Assembly (NCBI RefSeq): GCF_001039355.2
Contig: NW_019774903.1
Span: 319,489-381,488 of the forward strand
Source: Lingula anatina
Taxonomy: Eukaryota > Brachiopoda > Lingulata > Lingulida > Lingulidae
Length of the DNA: 62,000 nt
Reading direction: 5' to 3'
Shown: positions 26,378 to 62,000 of the stretch, piece by piece
Numbering within the stretch: position 1 is the stretch's first letter
Layout: every line of letters starts with the position of its first letter
Program-made: the position numbers and the translations under genes
Notes under the pieces: generated by a model
Told to the model about the DNA's origin: nothing
Database searches by the model: none
The model's input: the letters and a program-made list of their open reading frames with translations, nothing else

Positions 26378-27056
26378 CACCTGCGTTCTAGGTGAACATA
26401 TAGATATATATTATATATAAACAATAGAGGAGGTGACATGCACACAATGGTTGAAATGGTACTCCGAGGTACCCTAGCTTAAACAATTCCACATGTAACT
26501 CTAGTCTTGCTCTCGTTTCAATATGTATTTGTGGGCAGTCGTAATCTCCTATTTCAATTTTCACCAGTAGTAATAACCTCATCAAATAATCTACCAGTGT
26601 AATTTTGTACAGGATGAGTGCAGTTGGAATTTAGAAAGGTGCCTCCAAATAGTGTAATACATCTCAGTTATCGAATACTAATCTCGACAATGCCGCAATG
26701 CAGCAGGGCTAACTGTAACTGTGGATATCAGCTTTCAGACTGACTACAACATGTTTACGTGCCTGTCGCCCTGCGGACAGACGATCACGAAGACGTGTAA
26801 CACATACTGAACGATTGCCTACTGAGAGCAAGTGTTGTTTTTAGACTACGAACATCAGGGTGCATGCACACACACACACATATGGAGTGGTCAGTCATAA
26901 TCCCAACACACCTGACCAAGTCAATATTGGCACTTTACGGCTAGGAATGTAATTTGACTCTTTCTGTCTGGCTCATAACTTAGTAATCCGAAACTTGGCA
27001 CTCTGATCTTTGAACACTCGTTAAATTGTGATTTTGTGACCTGGACTCTAAAGTTC
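26378..27056. repeat. Right copy of the 0.68-kb false duplication
   Basis: Partner of 25700-26376. It begins directly after the undetermined base with CACCTGCGTTCTAGG and then follows the left copy to its end. No coding sequence was recognised in it. Confidence 0.88.
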
Positions 27057-27883
27057 ACTACAGTAAAACTGTCTTAGTATTTACATAATGCTTCTTTTGT
27101 TACGATCACATTTTTTCATTTAATTTCAAAGCGACGTGAAAATGTTCAAAGTCTTCGTTTCAACAATATTGCCATTAAGCAAAAATCGTTTAAAGGCGAT
27201 AAAAGAGAAGTGAAAAAATCGTTGTGGCGCTTCCTTTGAAGAATGATATGCGAATCGATGCTGGCGGTGCAGTATGAAACGAAAAGGCCCCTTGGGCAAA
27301 GACAGAGGGTGTCTGGCGTTTGTTTTAATCAAGATGCAGCCGAAGATAAAAGTCGTCTGATCAATGGCTGACAAGCAGTCTCTAAAGACTTAATAAAGAA
27401 ACTTCTTGCGAACATATTCCAAACAATTAACTTCTAATTTCAAGTGTCAGACGCACACTCCTTATCATAGGTCGTTCGGTCAGCGAGTGACGAGCTCTTC
27501 CTAGAGATTTTTTTTCAGACTGTTTTCAAATAGACTTAAAACAAAGAAAATTTAAACACACAGTGTTAAGCCTACACTCCTTAATCCATTTCCACCTGTG
27601 ACCAGGTTCAAACGAAGTAGCAGAATGGAAACTAGATGAAAAGGGTCATGCAATCGCGTGGTCAAGTCATCTTCCCAGGGAGCTCGCATGTCATGTCGGC
27701 GCCTGGTTCCTTCGAAATCTTTGGACATCACTAATTAATTCATTTGGTCTCGCAAGCAGGTGGTAGTTAAAGATGGCCGCCTTAGAGACACTGACATACA
27801 CGAACTGAATGAAGGTCTTGACTCAGGTTAAGCAAATGATTATGGTTAACAACGATGACTATAAATAGCTGTAAAGCTGCTTG

Positions 27884-28489
27884 TCATCGTCGTCGTTTCA
27901 ACGTTGATTTACTAGTCTTTTTCTTCTTTTGAACCATTTCGTAAAGTTTTTCTAGGGCCTCGCTGAGCCCGTCTCCCGTGATGGCACAGGCTGGCTGGAC
28001 GTGCCAGAGATGATTGGGGGACAATTCATGCAAACTCAGGAGTTTTTCAATCTCGCTGGGGTCCTTTGCCCCAGGTAAATCTTGTTTGTTAGCTATAACT
28101 AGCACGGGGACCCCGCTGTTTTCCGAGCTTCGAGCAGTCCGTATCAGTTCTATTCTAGCCTCTTCCATCCTCTCAGCGTCAACGCTGTCGACTACGAACA
28201 CGATACCATCTGTGTTCCTTGTGTATGATTTCCACAAGGGGCGTAATTTTTCCTGACCCCCGACATCCCAGATCACAAAACTAGTTCCTTTTGCTTTCCC
28301 TGAGGTGAGTTTAACTTTCTCACAGTTAAACCCCACTGTTGGCACTGCGTTACAATACTGATCGAATTTGATCCTGAAGAGGACTGTCGTTTTCCCTGCC
28401 GCGTCTAGGCCCAGCATCACAATATGGAGGGGTTGTGGGCCTAAATTTTCTAAAAGTGAGCTAGTTTGCCTGGTGAAACTGCTCCCCAT
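27884..28489 (-). CDS. ARL4: ADP-ribosylation factor-like protein 4 (intronless)
   Basis: This single open frame of 201 residues is complete. Gly2 is a potential myristoylation site. The P-loop is GLDAAGKT (27-34), the switch II region is WDVGGQEKLRPLWKSY (74-89), the guanine-specificity motif is NKQD (134-137), and the CAI triplet near 168-170 is the third guanine-contact motif. The C-terminus is a strongly basic tail (KKKKTSKSTLKRRR), the hallmark of the ARL4 subfamily, where it gives plasma-membrane and nuclear targeting. Vertebrate ARL4 proteins recruit cytohesin/ARNO and feed into ARF6 and actin signalling. The length and sequence fit ARL4A/C/D, and a single coding exon is usual for that group. 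Whether it is orthologous to all three vertebrate copies cannot be decided here. Confidence 0.96.
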   Translation of the reverse strand: MGSSFTRQTSSLLENLGPQPLHIVMLGLDAAGKTTVLFRIKFDQYCNAVPTVGFNCEKVKLTSGKAKGTSFVIWDVGGQEKLRPLWKSYTRNTDGIVFVVDSVDAERMEEARIELIRTARSSENSGVPVLVIANKQDLPGAKDPSEIEKLLSLHELSPNHLWHVQPACAITGDGLSEALEKLYEMVQKKKKTSKSTLKRRR

Positions 28490-29894
28490 TCTCCATGTGT
28501 GACGGTTCTCCTCCTTCCAAAATGGCGCACGAACGTATCCAACACAGCTCTTTAAGTCAGAAGAATAATGGTCCTCGAAATAAATCGATATCTTCTGGCT
28601 AGAGTGCAGTTTAATTGAGCAATCCGTGCTGCTTCCTATGACGTCGGATTAAGTCTCGTTGCTTGGGAATACCTAGAATACGAACAGAAAATCTGACTGT
28701 CGTTTAAATTGGTTCATTATAAGCTTACAGAGCACGGGTTACAGACCTTCCCACGGGGCTGTGCCTGGCTTAATGCTTTAGGTCTTGCAATAAACTTAAC
28801 CTTTAATGTCGACATTACGATTGGGGATACTCACCCATTACATAGCCGTGTGTATATTCCGAAGGTCCAGTGAAGTAATCAACATGATTTTCGGGCCAGT
28901 CATCTCCCTCTGTTCTCCTAATAGAACTGTTTATACTAGAGCAGGTCGGTTTAAAGTGTATACAACGGCCGATCTCATTATTCCTTATATGGCGCAGATT
29001 GTTTACAGAACTTTTGATGTGGTACCGCCCTCAGCAATTTCGTATGCGCGAATCGGAAGCGTCGATCTATACCCTCTGTTTAATTTGTGCACTGAACCGC
29101 AACACAAGGTGTTAACACAACCCTGTCCTTCAAAGCCTTAAAGCAGGCGCTGTAATATCTTAATATTCATTCGCACACAGAGAAAAATTAGGTCACGGCG
29201 AACACCCACCTGTGGCTGGTATTTAAGGAGAGTGGCGCCTTTAACAGCCCTTCCAAGTACAACATAGGCCGGTATCAACGCTAATCCATTGCAGGCCTTT
29301 GTATTGATAAACTGTTGCGATTCAAGCTTACGGTTGACGGTTTATCGCTGAACACAGGATTTTCCACCTGAACTGTCTGTTTACTTACAGTTTGGTTATT
29401 ATAGGACCCAATTGACGTGTACGTATGTTTAAGGTGTATACACAGAACGTGCTTAAGACGAGCACCACATGTAACTCGGGTTCAGCCTAGTACAAAGTTA
29501 AATTTCACTTATGCCACCCTATTAATCCAGCTGTCAGTGTCATCTTGTATACAGAATCTGCCAATCAATTTACTCTCTTAGCACAACACCTAAGAAAGTT
29601 GAAATACTTCCATTTTTTAACCATATTAGGAATCCATTACCACACTGGAAATGTATTTTTGATTGTATTAACATTAGCAGAGGGGATATGCAAGGGAAGT
29701 GCAAGACTTAAAACGCAAAATTTCCCTAGTCTTCTTTTCCTCTGGTTTTCTTAAAAACGTGTCCTGTGCTGTCCAACTGGGAGCTGGTGTGCTACATGGA
29801 CTAATGGTGTTTCTTTTACATCTGCAATGTAGGCTTACAATACAACCTTACAGTTTTATTCCAAATCTTCTTTGACAGATCAATCAATCAACCA

Positions 29895-29895
29895 A

Positions 29896-29934
<39 letters not shown>

Positions 29935-29936
29935 AT
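29895..29936. repeat. (AAAT)n microsatellite
   Basis: About ten perfect AAAT tetranucleotides in a row. Confidence 0.95.
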
Positions 29937-31494
29937 ATTATTGAATGGGGATCGATGTACGTAGCATTTGTAACGCTGGAGTTACATGTTGCAGCTCTGT
30001 ACATATATCATTACATTTTATGCAATCATTTTGCTTGACAAACTGTCGCAGAATTCCTAAATTTAAACCCATTCATCCTGGTTGCATAGGAACTAAAGTC
30101 TCTCATTCTTTTTTTAATGGTCACGTTGGTTTAGGACTGGAATGCCTGCTCCACCCATATCCTAAATATAGCAATTTGATGTCCTTAAAAATGAAAGTTT
30201 ATTCTATTAAAGGACATACTGTCCTGTTATACCAAGTAGTTCCAACCTCCATCCCCAATTATAATAAATCATCAGTCATATCTCTCCCGTAAATTAAAGT
30301 GGCCTTTACCGTAAATTGGTATTTTGCCATAATCTCACAAAAAATCAGCACACAACAATACTGCTTCGGTTTTTATTTATTTATTATTATCTGATAATCA
30401 TCATTTCATTTAATTATCTTTTTACTCTCTGCACAGAATTAGAAAGTATACCCACAGTAAATTGCGTGGTACATTATGTAACTACATGATCCTTGTAGAG
30501 GGGTATTATCTAACTAAACCAAAGCTTCTTTCTTTATTAGGTTAAATTTGCATTTGAAATTATTTTAGTTGTGCTCGTACCGCCTTGCGCCTGGTACGAA
30601 GGTCACGTACCCTGCTTAAAATCGGACACCAGTAATTAACCTGTCACAATGGAAAGTCTCCAAACATGCAGGTTATCTGTGCTCTGTCATCACTTGTAAC
30701 GACGACGCAGATCCGTGGAGATTATTTTTAATAGTCGCGACTATTGGAGTTGTGTGGGTATGAGATTTGGATGAATGTTAATATAAGTAAAAAAAAAATT
30801 GTCGCATTTTATTGCGACTGGCGCTTTCTTTTTAACAGTCTGTGCTAAGCTCTTCAAATACTTGGAACCTATTGTCACTGTATAGATATCTCTACATGAT
30901 AAGTGTTCCTGTTTTTTTCTTTTTTGGCACACTATTGTGCAACTGGAAATTTCTTTCAATAGTCAAATGTCAACCACTTTGAATACTTGCGACGTATTAA
31001 CACTGGGTACCACACAACATCAAATTAAACCGCAAGTTATAAAAATAAATTGGTTGCATGAATTTCATCATGTCGGACTTGCTTTATATGCTTGCCGTGT
31101 CCGTTATTATGATTATGTTTATTTATATATGGCTTTTATTTGGCACCAGGGCAAGACTGGAAAGGCGTCAATAACATAGGCCAAACCTCTTCTATACAAT
31201 AGTCCAAAGTTAATCAGTGTTTTTATCGTACGCCAGTTTGTTCTGTTAGCCATGGAATATGAGATATGACATGTCATTGTCCGCTATCTAAGTTTCTGTT
31301 TGAAAAATCAGATGGTGGGGCCTAGTTATAATGTTTTAGGGGCAGAAGCTCACCTATTGAATATTGGTCAGTCAGACTGCATTTACGAATTAAACATAAA
31401 ATTGTTTAATAGCTATACGCAGTTTTAATTATTGATAGGCATACTTATTTTCTTCTTTGTATCTTGCGAAGCAAGAAAGTAATGGGAAGTCTAA

Positions 31495-31710
31495 GGGCTC
31501 ATTCTCAATGACACTATTGGTTTACGTAGGTCGAACTTACAGTTCACCGGGGCTCTTGCTGAATGCAATCAGTTTAACAGATTAAGCCGGCCAGAGGAAG
31601 GCCTATCACTGGAACCGCTGGATGTGTTCTGTAACTGATTGCGCTTGTTCAGCCACATGATTGCGTTAAGTCACAACAAACACAATGGGTCGCGAAAGGC
31701 CAGGAAACTT
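31495..31710. mobile_element. MITE family D, decayed copy
   Basis: The left end GGGCTCATTCTCAATGACAC follows TAA and fits the terminal consensus of the other MITEs here. The internal stretch CTCTTGCTGAATGCAATCAG matches the corresponding part of the element at 60059. The right end is degraded, so its boundary is approximate. Confidence 0.5.
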
Positions 31711-32552
31711 GAATTCTAAATAAACTCATTTACAGACGAACCGATTACAATGGGGTTTAATTATGCATCCCATCTTCTTCAACAACAAAATCGATTATGA
31801 ATGAATGGGGAATTGAAGTTTAATCACATGTTTTCAGCTAGTTTTTAAAACTAACAGTGCAGGGTTTTTTTTTTAAAGTAGCCACAAGACTGCCTAATGT
31901 GAATCCCTTTTCAATTTTTTCGTTAGGTATATTGCTTTTTGCACAAAAAAAAAGTAATTAAGTTGTCACATTAATTCACATGGCATTTAACTGCAAATCC
32001 CAGTGTTGCACGTCGATTACAAGTACCCCGATTCAGAGCAATGCTGGAAGATAGGCCTAAGCATCAGCACCAGGGAAAAAAAAATCGCACGTGTGGTCAC
32101 ATTCAAGTAAGCCGTCTTGTAATTAATCCGGGTACGGCTGTCTGTAAAAAGCCTACCCTCTACCAGGGCGACAGATTGATCTTCCACAGATATTCACAGA
32201 TATGTCTCTAGATAAATAGACGGTCATTTTGGTCTGATACCTCAGCAAATATGTTCACAATAATAACTGCGGCCCTGGTAGAGGGTATAAAAAGCCCACT
32301 GGAGTTCATAAATAAGCAAATCCTTTGGTAAATTACCATCATTCTCTTCAGTAAATTGTTTAATCTGGTATGATCTTTATGCTTACCTAATTTGCTACCC
32401 GGTATATCAACAACAGGAAAGTCGTTCATTTTTTTTTTCATTTCCTCTCCACCGAAAAAGTCCTTATGCCCTTCTTATTGCCATATCTTGAATGATTAAT
32501 ATTTCATTTAAAATGACCAAATTTGTCTAGAAGGGCAAACATTTTTATTTAA

Positions 32553-32766
32553 GGGTCTATTCCCACAACTTTAGATCGATCTATCACCGCGGGGAGTCTC
32601 ACCAGACTACCGTCAGATAATCCCCCTTAAGTGTCCGTCCCCGCCCACTACAAGCCGTAAAGGGCAATTAACTTTCGTGTCCGCCCGGCTGACAGCTATT
32701 CAGCGCGAACCCCCAGGGAGTTAGGTCGATCCAAAGTAGGTCGATCTAATCTATGGAAATGGGGTG
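32553..32766. mobile_element. MITE family B (PIF/Harbinger-like), copy 2
   Basis: This 214-bp element has ends GGGTCTATTCCC and GGAAATGGGGTG and a perfect TAA target duplication (32550-32552 and 32767-32769). It matches the copies at 1077 and 54452 throughout, including GAACCCCCAGGGAGTTAG. Non-coding. Confidence 0.85.
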
Positions 32767-33392
32767 TAAGTTGTTTCACAGTGAAATATATGGTATTTGG
32801 AAAAATAACCAATGCTGAAGACTCAGGGAAAATATGCAAACTCCCGAGATTACACATATGCCATCACATTTGCCCGTCTAGGCCTTCATCAATATTTAGT
32901 TTCCTTGAATAAACACCTTTGCGGGAAATGTCGGTCTAAAAATAACAAATATCATAATTTTGTGAGCCACAAATACCAAAACAGTCCCTTCGCTTCTTTC
33001 TAAATGTGTGACCGCATAACTTATTAACTACTAGTATAACTATCAACTGATCTGATATCTTCAAATAAATCAGAAAATCCACATTAGAGAAGTTTAATGT
33101 GAAGAAAAAGGCGTGGTACTATTGAGAATGATTATGAGATTCTCCAAATAAAAGACGGATGTGCAAAAAATGGAATGCGTTTGGTGCGATAACGTGTTCC
33201 ATTTGCAAACTCACTCAGCCCATGTATTTATATATATAGACATCGATTGCAGCCTCACTATCTGCGCCTAAAGCCGAGGGCGCTCGCCTCTCATCATAGC
33301 CGCTTCGGATACCTCGTAATATAAGCGGTGGTGCCTTCGTATTTATTGGGTCATCGTTCCGCGAAGCACGCCCCTTACTGCTCATTCGCAAC

Positions 33393-60570
<27,178 letters not shown>

Positions 60571-60749
60571 GTAAGTAGTTGCTATGGAAACCGAGCTACC
60601 AGCTGTCATTGGACTGGTTTCATAAATGAACTTTAGGCCATAGAATCCATTTTAACTTTTAAAATCTGTAATATTCCACTAAAATAAAGTAATTGAAACT
60701 GTAGCTATTTTTTTCTTTTCAATTTTGTTAAATGTAAAAGGGGCACTAT

Positions 60750-61064
60750 CAGGCCTACCCAACTACCAGACTCGGCACCAAATGATCCTGAATTCACCTG
60801 TAGATCAGACCACACTACCCGTTTTCAAGGTGTGTGTCAGACCGCATTACACAGTATCATACCCTGAACAAATTTTGAGTGGTTGCAATGCTTTTCAACC
60901 CCACTGAGAATCGTCACTATCACATCGCGTACTAGGCAAGAGCGGTGTCGCGTCTGATACTGTGTAATGCGATCTGACACACACCTTGAAAACGGGTAGT
61001 GTGGTCTGATCTACTGGTGAATTCAGGATCATTCGGTCCAGAGTCTGGTAGTTGGGTAGGCCTG
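60750..61064. mobile_element. MITE family A (hAT-like), complete copy 3
   Basis: This 315-bp copy has the same ends as the one at 57513 and a perfect ACTAT target duplication (60745-60749 and 61065-61069). Its unique centre is in the opposite orientation to copy 2, which simply means it inserted the other way round. Confidence 0.93.
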
Positions 61065-61792
61065 ACTATATATCATCTTAACATACTACTTTTGATTTAT
61101 TATGTGTTACAGTAGCTGGGTATTAAAGGGTATGCCACTGCAGATCTGCTGACAGTTTTGATTTGCTAATCTTTTTTCCTTAATATATAGTCATTTAATT
61201 TCAAGAAAATTACTTTTTCTCAATTTCTTAACCCAACTCTATTACCTAGACTCTATTCAAAATATATCTTTGTTTGATTGATGTCTGCATGTATATATAC
61301 AAGCCTTGCTGTCTAGTCATTATTTTTTCTTATCACCCAACCAGTGAATCAACACACAAAAGAGATTTGATATGTTCAGTGTCATCATAACAAAAATACA
61401 TTTAATGCGCCGCAATGAAAATGACGGGGGAAAAAAACAAGTGGAAGCTGAAAAGGAAATTACATTCTCATTAAGCTATCAGTGGCTTTTTGAAGCAAGT
61501 TACCAGTGCAGCGATGTTTTATCTTTGTAGATTGCTATTAGTATTTATAAAAATGTTACCTGAGAATGTATTTTCGAACCTCATGCTAATGCAGTAAATT
61601 CCACTATAAGATACCAATTATGATACTGGCGAAAAAACAGAGAAATGCATCTGTTAGGTATTTTTAGACCTAAAATTGCTTTTGTTAAAGTTGAAACTCT
61701 AGTCATCATTGATTAAAATCTTCAGAGTAGTGTCTCCTGGTCTCAGTGTGTTAAAGCAGATCCCGTCCCATCACTTATCACTAGCATATAAA

Positions 61793-61860
61793 GTTGGCTT
61801 AGCTCAGCTGGGGGAGTGGAACTATTTTCATAATTATGTTGTATTCAAAACTGGATCAAC
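61793..61860 (+). tRNA. Possible degenerate tRNA or tRNA-derived SINE head
   Basis: GTTGGCTTAGCTCAGCTGGG resembles a tRNA acceptor start plus A box, and TATTCAAAAC about 40 bases later resembles a weak B box with a 7-base T loop. The terminal GTTG could pair with CAAC at the end. The anticodon and T stems are poor, so a functional tRNA is unlikely. Confidence 0.22.
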
Positions 61861-62000
61861 TTTAAACTGAAAATGGTTAACTGATGTCACCATGGACTGG
61901 CTTCATAAAAAAAAAAATCTTATGTTGTAAGTAAGTCTCAACTTTAAGAACAGTACGTTATACCTGTGAGCAAAACGTTGAAACTGAAAAACGTCATTTT

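Larger units (their letters stand above)
28490..33392. other. Intergenic region between ARL4 and PKC
   Basis: ARL4 (minus) and PKC (plus) diverge across about 4.9 kb. I see no supportable coding exon. The interval holds an (AAAT)n microsatellite at 29895-29936, one decayed MITE at 31495-31710 and one well-preserved MITE at 32553-32766. Promoters of both genes must lie here, but no core element could be identified with confidence. Confidence 0.5.
60571..62000 (+). other. Start of PKC intron 3
   Basis: GTAAGT follows the third coding exon. The rest of the window is AT-rich intron with one complete MITE (60750-61064) and a possible tRNA-like remnant (61793-61860). No further PKC exon (C1B would be expected next) was found before the window ends. 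Confidence 0.8.

Noticed and set aside
27126-27374. 82-codon minus-strand frame downstream of ARL4
   Set aside because: No motif, and it lies in the likely 3' flank of ARL4; chance frame.

Overview
The window is AT-rich nuclear DNA from a metazoan. Coding is split into short exons with GT/AG introns, one intron exceeds 14 kb, and the intergenic space is full of microsatellites and small inverted-repeat transposons. Gene content (Rab GTPase, GPATCH4, ARL4, conventional PKC) and the transposon load suit a marine invertebrate, perhaps a non-vertebrate deuterostome. That placement is inference, because no species-diagnostic sequence was recognised.

Layout. (1) 160-3141, plus strand: the last seven exons of an unrecognised acidic protein gene whose 5' part lies outside the window. 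(2) 6285-10124, minus strand: a complete eight-exon Rab GTPase of 240 residues, convergent with gene 1. (3) 13408-17780, plus strand: a seven-exon gene for G-patch protein GPATCH4, head-to-head with the Rab gene and probably sharing its promoter region. Its G-patch exon contains an in-frame TGA. (4) 18.1-25.7 kb: mostly non-coding. (5) 27884-28489, minus strand: an intronless ARL4-type small GTPase. (6) 33393-60570, plus strand: the first three coding exons of a conventional protein kinase C (pseudosubstrate plus the complete C1A zinc finger), separated by introns of 14.6 and 12.3 kb; the rest lies beyond the right edge.

Inside the PKC introns are a 5'-truncated LINE, a 382-base assembly gap between (TA)n arrays, and a nested repeat cluster at 53.2-55.5 kb. 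In that cluster an unrecognised minus-strand ORF was partly duplicated, then hit by one MITE, which was itself hit by a second MITE.

Three observations matter most for a user. Three single 'n' characters (12579, 26377, 50911) each sit between two nearly identical direct copies, which looks like unmerged overlapping contigs or haplotypes, not real tandem duplication. The third pair happens to give an empty and a filled site for a 166-bp hAT-like MITE. At least nine other short elements with 3-bp target duplications share one terminal consensus and so form a PIF/Harbinger-like MITE superfamily. No CRISPR array, rRNA, intact tRNA or prokaryotic operon was seen, and the window shows no clearly novel multi-gene system.
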